DNA of 64,000 nucleotides, from the NCBI RefSeq assembly GCF_004784465.1, contig NZ_SRRU01000011.1, positions 1-64,000 on the forward strand, in the 5' to 3' direction. The stretch comes from Streptomyces griseoluteus (GTDB lineage Bacteria; Actinomycetota; Actinomycetes; Streptomycetales; Streptomycetaceae). The translations under genes were made by a program, and so were the position numbers. The first letter of the stretch is position 1; every line of letters begins with the position of its first letter. Of the stretch, positions 8,081-15,786 are shown piece by piece. The notes beneath the pieces were generated by a model, which saw only the letters and a program-made list of their open reading frames with translations, ran no database searches and was not told where the DNA came from.

Positions 8081-9640
8081 ATGCCCGATCCATTCACGCC
8101 GCCGGACGACCGGCCGCCAGCGCCCGTGACCGCCCGTGTGACGGCCGAGTCGCGAGCCGGGTCCCTGAGGCGGCGTCAGATGTTGTGGTCCGTGCTGCCA
8201 CCGGGCGTGGTCGCCGTGGCCGGTGCGGTGGCCACCGCGCTGGTCAGTGACGGCCACCTGGACCGGACGGACCAGGTGGCGATGTCCGGCAGCGTCGTCC
8301 TGATCGGCGCCATCGCGGCAGGAATCGCGGGTGTAAGGGCTTCGGCCGAGGCACGAGCAGTCACCAAGCACTGGACGGAGCTGTCCCGTGCGGCCGACCG
8401 GGACCGTGCCGAGCTGGCCGAGCTGATCCGTACCACGGCCGAGGGCAGAGCCGAACTGCAGTCGCTGCTCCGTCGGCTGAGGGCCGGGGAGCCCCCTGTG
8501 CGGCGACAGCCGGAACTGCCCCCGCAGACCGGCCCGGACCAGCTCGCCCGACTGGGATTCGAGATCGCTGCGGCCCGGCACGAGGCGGAGGCAGCCGTGC
8601 TGGAGACCGCCGCCGGTGCGCTCGGTGCGGAACACAGTGCCCGGCTGGAGCAGTTCGAGGTGTTCGCCAACCTGGCGCGTCGACTCGAGTCACTGGTGCA
8701 CCGCGAGATAGGGCTGCTGGACAGCCTGGAGAACGAGGTCGAGGATCCCGACCTGCTCAAGGGTCTGTTCCGGGTGGACCATCTGTCCACCCGGATCCGC
8801 CGCTACGCCGAGAACCTGGCCGTGCTCGGCGGTGCGAACACCCACCGCCAGTGGACCCGTCCCGTCGGCCTGACCGACGTGCTGCGTTCCGCCGTCGCCG
8901 AGATCGACCAGTATGCCCGGGTCAAGCTGGTCCCGCCCATCGACGGAACGGTCAGCGGCCACGCCGTGGTCGACGTCGTCCATCTGCTGGCCGAGCTGCT
9001 GGAGAACGCGACGGTCTTCTCACCACCCCAGACGACCGTGCACGTGCGGGTCGAGCCCGTCGCTGCCGGGGTGGCGATCGAGGTCGAAGACCGAGGCCTG
9101 GGCATGTCAGCGGCCGAGCGCAGCCAGATGAACACGGTGTTGGGCGCACCCGGCGAGGTCGCCCTCGGCGAGCTGCTGCAGGACGGCCGGATCGGCCTGT
9201 ACGTGGTCTCGCTCCTGGCCCAGCGGCATGACATCGCCGTGCAGTTGCAGAGCAACGTATACGGCGGCACTCAGGCCGTCATGGTGTTGCCCACGGCCCT
9301 GCTCGGCCCGCAGCCGGCAGCGCCCGAGCACCCCGCTGTCGCGACCCCTGACGCGGTGCCGGACGACCCGGTGGAGACCGAGGCGACGGACCCCCCGGCG
9401 ACAGTGATGACCGCCGTCGCGGATCCGCTCGTGTCAGGCTCCGAACCGCAGCCCGCCCCGGTGCCCTCCGAGGGCGAGGACGACCGTCCGCGGCTGCCTC
9501 AGAGACGTCGGGACCACGCCGCCGAACAGCCGCGCCCGGTGCCCAGCGCCGGCAGTTCCGAGGACGTCGCACACGACCCGGGCCTGATGGCCGCGTTCCA
9601 GACCGGACTGCGCAGGGCCGAGGAAGCGGAGACGCCCTGA
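8081..9640 (+). CDS. cvnA: Conservon sensor histidine kinase-like ATPase (CvnA)
   Basis: The product has 519 residues. Two membrane segments lie near the N-terminus (MLWSVLPPGVVAVAGAVATALV and VAMSGSVVLIGAIAAGIAG), joined by a very short loop. A coiled-coil-rich linker follows (RADRDRAELAELIRTTAEGRAELQSLLRRL). The kinase core has HSARLEQFEVFANLARRLESL in the dimerisation helices and then an HATPase fold with N box ELLENATVFSPP, G1 box EDRGLGMS and GRIGLYVVSLLAQRH. The C-terminal 120 residues are Pro/Glu-rich and disordered. In conservons CvnA acts with CvnB, C and D as a membrane complex that resembles a eukaryotic G-protein-coupled receptor system and controls development or antibiotic timing. 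All four partners follow in order. Confidence 0.9.
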   Translation: MPDPFTPPDDRPPAPVTARVTAESRAGSLRRRQMLWSVLPPGVVAVAGAVATALVSDGHLDRTDQVAMSGSVVLIGAIAAGIAGVRASAEARAVTKHWTELSRAADRDRAELAELIRTTAEGRAELQSLLRRLRAGEPPVRRQPELPPQTGPDQLARLGFEIAAARHEAEAAVLETAAGALGAEHSARLEQFEVFANLARRLESLVHREIGLLDSLENEVEDPDLLKGLFRVDHLSTRIRRYAENLAVLGGANTHRQWTRPVGLTDVLRSAVAEIDQYARVKLVPPIDGTVSGHAVVDVVHLLAELLENATVFSPPQTTVHVRVEPVAAGVAIEVEDRGLGMSAAERSQMNTVLGAPGEVALGELLQDGRIGLYVVSLLAQRHDIAVQLQSNVYGGTQAVMVLPTALLGPQPAAPEHPAVATPDAVPDDPVETEATDPPATVMTAVADPLVSGSEPQPAPVPSEGEDDRPRLPQRRRDHAAEQPRPVPSAGSSEDVAHDPGLMAAFQTGLRRAEEAETP

Positions 9641-9717
9641 CACCCGAGGGCCGCCCTGAGGGCCCCGGGGCCCCGTCCAACGAGCCATTTCCTTCTGCCG
9701 AAAGAGGAGTACAGATC

Positions 9718-10110
9718 GTGGGGAGCGAAGACCTTTCCTGGCTGTTGACAGGTCTGGTGAACCGAGTGCCGCACACCCGAAGCGCCTTGTTGCTGTCCTC
9801 GGACGGACTGGTGAAGGCAGCGGAGGGGCTCGACACGGACGCCGCCGACCAGTTGGCCGCGCTGGCCAGTGGGCTGTACTCGTTGGCGCGCAGCGCGGGC
9901 CGGCACTTCGACGACGGCGGCGACGTGCGACAGATAGTGACGGAGCTCAGCAACTCGTTGCTGTTCGTCTCGACCGCCGGGCCCGGCGCGGTGCTGGCGG
10001 TGCTGGCCGGACGCGAGGCGGACGCGGCGGTGCTGGGCTACGAGATGGGCATGATGGTGAAGAGCGTGCGCCCGCACCTGGCCACGCCGCCTCGGCACGT
10101 GGCGGGGTAA
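9718..10110 (+). CDS. cvnB: Conservon roadblock/LC7 protein (CvnB)
   Basis: The 130-residue product starts at GTG 9718 behind AAAGAGGAG. It is a roadblock/LC7 fold protein: EDLSWLLTGLVNRVPHTRSALLLSSDGLVKAAEGLDTDAADQLAALASGLYSLARSAG is the standard conservon opening, and the C-terminal half ends with GYEMGMMVKSVRPHL. In characterised conservons CvnB binds the GTPase CvnD and may act as its regulatory platform. It sits 77 bases after cvnA and 3 bases before cvnC, so it is in the same operon. Confidence 0.92.
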   Translation: MGSEDLSWLLTGLVNRVPHTRSALLLSSDGLVKAAEGLDTDAADQLAALASGLYSLARSAGRHFDDGGDVRQIVTELSNSLLFVSTAGPGAVLAVLAGREADAAVLGYEMGMMVKSVRPHLATPPRHVAG

Positions 10111-10113
10111 CCG

Positions 10114-10500
10114 ATGACGCCGGTCCTCCCCGACGGACCGTTGACCAGCGAAGCCGTCGGGCGACTGGTCCGTCCCTACACCGTGAGCGACGGCCGGACC
10201 AGGGCCACGTCCCACTTCACGCTCGTGACCGTGGTGCGGGCCACGGGTGCCCAGACGCAGGGCACCTTCGGCCTGGAGCACGCGCAGGTGCTGTCGCTGT
10301 GCGAGAGCCCTGTGAGCGTCGCCGAGGTCGCGGCCCGGATGCAGGTGCCGGCCGCCGTGGTCAAGGTGCTGCTGTCCGATCTGGCCGAGGGTGGCGCGGT
10401 GGTCGCAGGCCACGCGCCCCCGCCCTCCGCGGACCACTACGCACTACCTGATCGAGACCTCCTGGAAACGGTACGCGATGCCCTCCTCAAACGACTGTGA
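10114..10500 (+). CDS. cvnC: Conservon DUF742 protein (CvnC)
   Basis: The 128-residue product begins with LVRPYTVSDGRTRATSHFTLVTVV, the hallmark opening of DUF742. A winged-helix-like second half follows (LCESPVSVAEVAARMQVPAAVVKVLLSDLAEGGAVV). The function is not settled; conservon models place it in the CvnA-B-C-D complex. The start codon is three bases after the cvnB stop, and its 3' end overlaps the start of cvnD by 23 bases. Confidence 0.92.
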   Translation: MTPVLPDGPLTSEAVGRLVRPYTVSDGRTRATSHFTLVTVVRATGAQTQGTFGLEHAQVLSLCESPVSVAEVAARMQVPAAVVKVLLSDLAEGGAVVAGHAPPPSADHYALPDRDLLETVRDALLKRL

Positions 10501-11101
10501 CCCGCTGCGCGCCGAAGCCCTGCCGGTGGGAATCAAGGTGCTCGTCGCCGGCGGGTTCGGCGTGGGAAAGACCACCTTCGTCAACGCTCTCAGCGAGATC
10601 GAGCCGCTGAGCACCGAGGAGATGCTGACCGCCGTCAGCGCGGCCACGGACCGACTGGACGGAGTGGAGAACAAGGCCACCACCACCGTGGCCCTGGACT
10701 TCGGCCGGATCACCCTCGGTTCCTCCCACGTCCTTTATCTGTTCGGCACCCCCGGACAGGAGCGCTTCTGGTTCATGTGGGACGAACTCTCCGAGGGGGC
10801 CCTCGGGGCGGTGGTCCTCGCCGACACCCGCAGGCTGGATCACTCCTTCGCGGCGGTGGACTTCTTCGAGCGGCGCGGCATCCCCTTCGTCGTCGCCGTC
10901 AACGAGTTCGACGGCGCGCACCGCTACCACGCGGAGGAGGTGCGGGCCGCGCTCGACCTCAGGCAGGAGGTGCCGGTGGCGCTGTGCGACGCCCGCGTCC
11001 AGAGCTCGGGCATCCGTGTGCTGCTCGAACTGATCCAGCACCTGATCACGACAAGGAGTTCCCATGGCAGCGACACCGCCCCACCCCTCCTCCGGGCCTG
11101 A
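10478..11101 (+). CDS. cvnD: Conservon small GTPase (CvnD)
   Basis: The 207-residue product is a small G protein. The P-loop is GGFGVGKTTF, the switch/G3 motif is FGTPGQERFWFMW (Gly-Gln as in Ras-type proteins) and the G4 position is AVNEFDGAH rather than NKxD, as is usual for CvnD/MglA-like proteins. ATG 10478 was chosen because it lies inside the end of cvnC in the conserved overlapping arrangement and gives the normal length. It is thought to switch the membrane complex through its GTP/GDP state. Its last 38 bases overlap the downstream GAF gene, so the five genes appear translationally coupled. Confidence 0.92.
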   Translation: MPSSNDCDPLRAEALPVGIKVLVAGGFGVGKTTFVNALSEIEPLSTEEMLTAVSAATDRLDGVENKATTTVALDFGRITLGSSHVLYLFGTPGQERFWFMWDELSEGALGAVVLADTRRLDHSFAAVDFFERRGIPFVVAVNEFDGAHRYHAEEVRAALDLRQEVPVALCDARVQSSGIRVLLELIQHLITTRSSHGSDTAPPLLRA

Positions 11102-11678
11102 GTCCGGGATCGCCGTGCGCCATCTGCTCCTCCCCCCGGAGGACCCACAGGTGCGTACCCGATCCGAGCGGCTGCGCGCGCTGGGCATCGAAGCCCGGCC
11201 GGATGCGGAACTCGACGCCTTCGCACGGGAGCTGGCACAGCGCACCGGCGGCTGCTATGCCGGGGTCAACTTCTTCCTCGACGCCGACCGCCAGTACTTC
11301 GCAGGGTTGTACAGCACCGCACAGGACACCCCGGTGCAGGTGGGACAGCCGTTGCTTCAGGACCCGGTGCCCGGCCGCGTCATGCCCCGCGACATCGACA
11401 TGGGCATCTGCCCGCACGTGGTCAAGCGTCGCCGGGCGCTGGTGCTGGAGGACATCCGGGATTTCCCGCGGTTCGCCGGAAACCACGTCGTCGACGCGAT
11501 CGGCATCCACTCCTACCTGGGCGCACCGCTGATAGACAGCACCGGCGTGGTGCTCGGCACCATCTGCGTAGTCGACCAGGACCCGCAACCCTGGGGGCGT
11601 AAGGGGCTGGAAACCATCAAGGCCATGGCTGCGGAACTGGTCGAACGGCTCGAGGAGTCGGCGCGCCGTCGCAGCTGA
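11064..11678 (+). CDS. GAF-domain protein, fifth member of the conservon operon
   Basis: The 204-residue product starts at ATG 11064 with AAGGAG in front, inside the cvnD gene. It is built of one GAF domain: helix LDAFARELAQRTGGCYAGVNFFLDADRQYFAGLYS, strands, then HVVKRRRALVLEDIRDFPRFAGN and the closing GAPLIDSTGVVLGTICVVDQDPQPW. No kinase, cyclase or DNA-binding part is attached. Some conservons carry a cytochrome P450 gene (cvnE) here; in this one the slot is occupied by a GAF sensor, which could give the complex a small-molecule or redox input. That role is inferred from the gene overlap. Confidence 0.82.
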   Translation: MAATPPHPSSGPESGIAVRHLLLPPEDPQVRTRSERLRALGIEARPDAELDAFARELAQRTGGCYAGVNFFLDADRQYFAGLYSTAQDTPVQVGQPLLQDPVPGRVMPRDIDMGICPHVVKRRRALVLEDIRDFPRFAGNHVVDAIGIHSYLGAPLIDSTGVVLGTICVVDQDPQPWGRKGLETIKAMAAELVERLEESARRRS

Positions 11679-12428
11679 CCGGCGCCGCCGGACTCGCACG
11701 ACCCATCCATGGTCTGTGAGCGGCGAGTTGGGGGGAACGGCCGTCGACCCAGCCCTGGCTGGCCCTGCTGACTCAGCCGAGCTGGGGCTACCGCACCGGG
11801 AGTGATGCGGTGCTTGTCCGAGGACGGAACCTGAGACTCGCGCCGGGAGCGAAAGGCTCGAGGACCGGGGTTCCCCGGGAAGCCCGCGGGCAACTACTCC
11901 GCCATGGGGAGCCGGAGGCGACGACGAAAGGGACTCAGCCGGTGAGGCGGACGCGACCGCCGACGTGGCCACCTCTCCGTCCCCACCTGGTGAGGCGGCC
12001 TGGGAAGGGCACGTCGGCCTGATGCGCCAAGCCCTCGCCCGGGCGACCCGCTTTTCGTCGACCCGCCGCCCTTTCCCGCGGCGCCCGGCCGTGGGAAGCC
12101 TTAGGCTCCGCCGGACAACGTCGGGCGGTGCGGCAGGAGATAGCCCGCGGCCCAGTACGGCTCGTGCGCGCCGCCTCCCGTCACGCGGCAGCCTTCTCCA
12201 CCAGGCGGATGCTCATGTCACACTTCACCCGTTTGCGGACCGGGAAAGCGCCGGGCACACATCCGGGGGCGGCGCACTGAGAACCCACACCGACCGGCGT
12301 AAAGCCGCAGGTGGGGCTGGTTGTGAAGGCGCGGGACGGCCGCGCGGGCACCGGATGCCGTGCACCCGGCATCCGGCACCGGCGGGGCGGGGTGGAGGTG
12401 ACCGCCACTCACCTGGGTCAAACTGGGA
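11679..12428. other. Long stretch without a credible gene
   Basis: About 750 bases with open frames on both strands, but all are short or biased like high-GC noise; none shows a domain, a signal peptide or a ribosome site at a sensible start. It separates the conservon from a run of secreted-protein genes on the other strand. It may contain decayed sequence, but I recognise nothing in it. Confidence 0.4.
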
Positions 12429-12455
12429 CCCCGGCCCGATTCCAGCGGGCCGGGG
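12429..12455 (-). terminator. Hairpin downstream of secreted-protein gene
   Basis: CCCCGGCCCG (12429-12438) pairs perfectly with CGGGCCGGGG (12446-12455) over a seven-base loop. It lies 26 bases past the stop of the minus-strand gene ending at 12482. Confidence 0.7.
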
Positions 12456-12481
12456 CTTCACAGTATGGGTTCGGCTACGGC

Positions 12482-13054
12482 CTAGTAGTCGTCGTGGTGA
12501 CGCTTGACCACCCGGAAGCTGGCCACCACACCCTCGTCGATGTCGATACCCTTGATCCAGCCCGGGTGCACCCCGTAGCTGGAGCTGTGCGGGCCGACGG
12601 TGGCGATGGGAGCGCCGTTGTCGCAGACGGCCCCGCGGAAGACCTCGACAGCCTTACGGCTTTCGTTGCGGATGTTCAGGGACTTCGCGCCCAGGCCGCT
12701 GACCACGGTGATGCAGTCACCGGGGTGCGTGGAGTACGAGCGCTCGTTGATCTGGATGCGGCCCTTGTAGTCGCCCTTGCCCCCGTTGTCGTTGTCGTCG
12801 TCGTCGTCGTCCCGGTCGTTGCCCTCGTTGCCCTTGCTGTAGTTGCCCTCATTGCCCTTGCTGGTGCTGCCCGCGTTGCCCTTGCTGGGTCCGCTCTGCC
12901 CGCTGCCGCCGGTTGTGGCGGCAACGGCGGCAACGGCGGCCGGGGCCTCCTGGGGCGCCGAAGCGGAGGCGGCCGAGGCGTACGTGATACCGGTCGCGGC
13001 CAAAGCGGCGGCAGCCGACACAGCGGCGGTGGCCAGGGTCAAACGAAGCTTCAT
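12482..13054 (-). CDS. Secreted protein with KGNxG repeats and acidic run, unknown function
   Basis: The 190-residue product has a clear Sec signal peptide (KLRLTLATAAVSAAAALAATGITYASAASA). The mature N-terminal part is low-complexity: several copies of the unit SKGNEGN, then a run of Asp in RDDDDDDNDNGGKGD. A compact C-terminal domain of about 90 residues follows, GRIQINERSYSTHPGDCITVV through EVFRGAVCDNGAPIATVGPHSSSYGVHPGWIKGIDIDEGVVASFRVVKR. It has two Cys that could form a disulfide and a beta-rich pattern. The acidic stretch could bind Ca2+ or other cations. I do not recognise a named family. It has its own terminator and a long AT-richer upstream region, so it is monocistronic. Confidence 0.75.
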   Translation of the reverse strand: MKLRLTLATAAVSAAAALAATGITYASAASASAPQEAPAAVAAVAATTGGSGQSGPSKGNAGSTSKGNEGNYSKGNEGNDRDDDDDDNDNGGKGDYKGRIQINERSYSTHPGDCITVVSGLGAKSLNIRNESRKAVEVFRGAVCDNGAPIATVGPHSSSYGVHPGWIKGIDIDEGVVASFRVVKRHHDDY

Positions 13055-13687
13055 CTCACGATCTCCTGTCGCACAGAGGGGCGCCGGCCCGTCGGACCGG
13101 CTCGTGGATGAACTTACCTACAGTCGACATGACCGGCATATCGAAAGATGGGGGATTTAGCTCCGAACAGGGTATTCTGAGATCTTTTCTCTAGACTGAC
13201 GGAACATCACATCAGTTAGCCAGGGGGTGGATTGACTTACTATTAGGCTTTCCGGGTGACATTCTGACGCCTCTTCACTCCCGTAATCACGGCGCGTCGC
13301 TGCGGACCCGATGAACTGAGCCGTGTTAAGAGCGGGCAGCGCGGAGCCCGCTGCGCGGTACGGCGTCGGGGGCGTGTGGCGGTTTTCCCGTCCTCACGCG
13401 CCCCGAATCGCTCACCCAAGCCGCGCGCCAGTGGACCGCCGACCACGCCAGCGCGTTCACGGAGGGCCCGTGACCAACCACCGCTCGCCCTGCAACGGCT
13501 TGGGGCCGTTCCAGCGCGAGCGGGGAGCAGCGGTGCAGGCGGAATGCGACATGGGAGACCGCAGGACCATCCCCGCAGGCGCGAGGACGACGCACCCGGC
13601 CGGCCCACCGGGGCCCACGCGTGCCGCGGGTCCGCGGTGCCCGGCGTCCCCGCCCGGCACCGCCGTCCCGCTTGCGCAGGGTCGGCC
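13055..13687. other. Intergenic region, promoter side of the repeat protein gene
   Basis: No gene is visible. The part from about 13110 to 13270 is clearly AT-richer than its surroundings, with several T-rich and TATTAG/TATTCT-like stretches, and probably holds the promoter and control sites for the minus-strand gene that starts at 13054. The rest, from 13320 to 13687, has only biased open frames. Confidence 0.4.
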
Positions 13688-14071
13688 TCAGGGATGTGAT
13701 CCGTGGGGCACGTAGGCCTTGCAGTAGTTGCTGTAGTAGCCGTCTTCCATGACCACCCAGAAGCCGGTGCTCTTGCCCACCACGCTGTCGGCGTGCAGGC
13801 CGTGCTTGCCCTGGTACCAGGCCACCCAGTCGGCGGTGCTCGTGCCGAACACGGCGTCCTCGGCGAGCGGGCCGCTCTTCTTGCCGTAGGTGCTCTCGTA
13901 GTAGAGGTTCACGGCGTGCTGGACGCACCAGACACCGTGCCCGGTGTCCCCCTTGGCGATGGTGCTGGGCGGCGTCGCCGCCGCGGCGGCCGGGGCGAGC
14001 AGGGAGCCCACACCGAGGGCAGCGGTTGCCGCGAGGAGGCCGGCCCGCGCGCTGACGGTCCTGATCCGCAT
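13688..14071 (-). CDS. Small secreted peptidoglycan-binding-like protein, tandem copy 1
   Basis: The 127-residue product has a Sec signal peptide (MRIRTVSARAGLLAATAALGVGSLLAPAAAAA) and a mature part starting near TPPSTIAKGDTGHGVWCVQHAVN. The pattern KGDTGHGVWCVQHAVN...GPLAEDAVFGTSTADWVAWYQGKHGLHADSVVGKSTGFWVV fits the PG_binding_1 fold (G-x-x-V-x-x-x-Q ... D-G-x-F-G-x-x-T ... F-Q), with one cysteine pair (WCVQ, NYCKAY) that can form a disulfide. Such domains bind cell wall, but no catalytic domain is attached. It is nearly identical to the next gene and clearly arose by tandem duplication. Confidence 0.78.
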   Translation of the reverse strand: MRIRTVSARAGLLAATAALGVGSLLAPAAAAATPPSTIAKGDTGHGVWCVQHAVNLYYESTYGKKSGPLAEDAVFGTSTADWVAWYQGKHGLHADSVVGKSTGFWVVMEDGYYSNYCKAYVPHGSHP

Positions 14072-14180
14072 TTCGCGTTCCTTTCGTGAGTGCTGGGGGC
14101 GGCGCGGACCGGTGGTCGTCCACGAGTTCCGCGCCGCCCTTGCTGGGTCGATGTGCCTGGTCTGTCCTGTGCCCTGGGCG

Positions 14181-14555
14181 TCAGTTGTGCGGCACGTAGG
14201 ACTTGCAGTAATTGCCGTAGTAGCCGTCGTCGATGATCACGTAGTGGCCGGTGTTCTTGCCGACGATGCTGTCGGCGTGGACGCCGTGCTTGCCCTGGTA
14301 CCAGGCCACCCAGTCGGCGGTGCTCGTGCCGAAGGCCGCGTCCTCGGCGAGCGGGCCGCTCTTCTTGTTGTAATACGTCTTGTAGTAGTTGTTCACGGCG
14401 TGCTGGACGCACCAGACACCGTGCCCGGTGTCCCCCTTGGCGATGGTGCTGGGGGGCGTCGCCGCCGCGGCGGCCGGGGCGAGCAGGGAGCCCACACCGA
14501 GGGCAGCGGTTGCCGCGAGGAGGCCGGCCCGCGCACTGACGGTCTTGATCCGCAT
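14181..14555 (-). CDS. Small secreted peptidoglycan-binding-like protein, tandem copy 2
   Basis: The 124-residue product starts at ATG 14555; the longer open frame has no homology, and the paralogue defines the start. The signal peptide differs from copy 1 by one residue (RIK versus RIR). The mature domain carries the same motifs (KGDTGHGVWCVQHAVN, GPLAEDAAFGTSTADWVAWYQGKHG), with changes concentrated in NNYYKTYYNKKS and HYVIIDDGYYGNYC. The leader just upstream of the start is also shared with copy 1 (TTCCTTTCGTGAGTG on the plus strand). Each copy sits about 110 bases from the other, so they may be co-transcribed or separately driven. Confidence 0.78.
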   Translation of the reverse strand: MRIKTVSARAGLLAATAALGVGSLLAPAAAAATPPSTIAKGDTGHGVWCVQHAVNNYYKTYYNKKSGPLAEDAAFGTSTADWVAWYQGKHGVHADSIVGKNTGHYVIIDDGYYGNYCKSYVPHN

Positions 14556-15042
14556 CTCGTGTTCCTTTCGTGAGTGATGGAGGCGGCGCGGGGTGGACCG
14601 CGCCGCCCGATGTGCATCACCGAGATTGCTGGACCTTCCCGATCCCCGGACAGCGATCGCGGCCGACTGAGGCATTGATGGGACGTCCCATGCTCTGACC
14701 TGCTGGGACGTCGCCCGGCAGGACGCGGCGCCGGGACATCCGCAGGCCGGGTGGGCGGCGAGAAGCCCGTGCTGGCACGCTGATGTCGACGAAACGGCCA
14801 GGCGCTACGCCGCTGCGGCCCGCGGCGGGGCGTCAACGCGGCGCCGCCCATCGCCTGGTCCGGCAGCCGGCGCCTTACTCGGCCACCGGGCCAGGGACAC
14901 CGGCTCGGTTCCCGCGCCGCCGACGTGAGCCGGCTGTCCGAAAGGGGTGCACGGCGGCGCGCGGACCGAGAACCGAGGACCTGGCCATGGCGTATAACAC
15001 CACCCAGGAGGCACGCACGAAGTCTTCGGTTCCTGAGCGCGG
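14556..15042. other. Divergent promoter region with palindrome
   Basis: No gene is visible between the secreted-protein pair (minus) and the HTH-TM gene (plus). The only clear structure is a perfect 14-base palindrome, listed separately. Open frames in this interval have no ribosome sites or recognisable sequence. Confidence 0.4.
14678..14691. promoter_or_regulatory. Perfect palindrome, candidate operator
   Basis: ATGGGACGTCCCAT reads the same on both strands. A second half-like copy (TGGGACGTC) follows about 20 bases further on. It lies 120 bases upstream of the duplicated secreted-protein gene and could be the binding site of a dimeric regulator. No regulator is identified. Confidence 0.45.
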
Positions 15043-15786
15043 ATGGGGTGGAACGTGTCGCGTTGGAAGGCGTTACCGGATTCCCTTGACGACCGTGTGC
15101 AGCAGCTGGTCGTCCAATTGCGGCGGCTGAAGGACCGCAGCGGACTGAGCCTGTCGTCGATGGCGTCCAAGACCGGCTACAGCCGCTCTTCCTGGGAGCG
15201 CTACCTCAACGGAAAGGCGCTGGCGCCGCGAGAGGCCGTGGAAGAACTGGCGCGGGTGAGCGGCGCGGAGCCGACGAGGCTCCTGGTGCTCCATGAGCTT
15301 GCGCAAGAGGCGTGGCGCAGGGAGGAGGTGACGGCCGAAGCGGCTGCCGCGCCGACGCGCGGGGCCGGCGCACGCCGGGCGGCGCCGATCGGTGTCCTCA
15401 CCGCTGTGCTGCTCGGTGCACTGGTCGTCGGCCTGCTGGTGGCAGCGCCCTGGAGCGGCCACGGGGACAGTGGAAAGGACACGGCCGCCACGGCCCATGG
15501 CGTTTACGCCTACAAGCCGGGAAAGACGTACCCCTGCGCGGTCGAACGGAAGAACGGACAGCTGTACGCGGGCTACAGCACCACCCGCACCGCCGTGCTC
15601 GGCCAGCCAGGGTGGGACGTCGTGGAGGCCCAGTGCCTGCTGCGCTACTCGGGTTTCGATCCAGGTGGCGTGGACGGCGTGTACGGGGAGATGACGAGGC
15701 GGGCCGTCAAGCGGCTGCAGGAGAAAGCCGGACTGGCGACGGACGGCCTGGTGGGCCCGCAGACCTGGAAGGTGCTTCGGAGGTGA
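15043..15786 (+). CDS. HTH-transmembrane protein with extracytoplasmic peptidoglycan-binding domain
   Basis: The 247-residue product has three parts. Residues 15-90 are a XRE-type HTH (LVVQLRRLKDRSGLSLSSMASKTGYSRSSWERYLNGKALAPREAVEELARVSG). A single membrane helix follows near residue 110 to 130 (PIGVLTAVLLGALVVGLLVAAPW). The outer C-terminal 100 residues end with a PG_binding_1 domain (AQCLLRYSGFDPGGVDGVYGEMTRRAVKRLQEKAGLATDGLVGPQTWKVL). This design suggests a one-component cell-envelope sensor that links the wall to transcription. ATG 15043 starts a few residues before the domain; no strong ribosome site is seen. Its TGA overlaps the GTG of the next gene, which has the same HTH. Confidence 0.82.
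   Translation: MGWNVSRWKALPDSLDDRVQQLVVQLRRLKDRSGLSLSSMASKTGYSRSSWERYLNGKALAPREAVEELARVSGAEPTRLLVLHELAQEAWRREEVTAEAAAAPTRGAGARRAAPIGVLTAVLLGALVVGLLVAAPWSGHGDSGKDTAATAHGVYAYKPGKTYPCAVERKNGQLYAGYSTTRTAVLGQPGWDVVEAQCLLRYSGFDPGGVDGVYGEMTRRAVKRLQEKAGLATDGLVGPQTWKVLRR

Noticed and set aside
11965..12507. Open frame of 180 residues in the gap after the conservon
   Set aside because: Composition is Arg/Pro-rich noise, there is no ribosome site, and it crosses the terminator of the neighbouring gene.
12780..12900. Short-period repeats resembling a small repeat array
   Set aside because: They are codon repeats (Asp run and KGN units) inside a secreted-protein gene, not CRISPR spacers and repeats.
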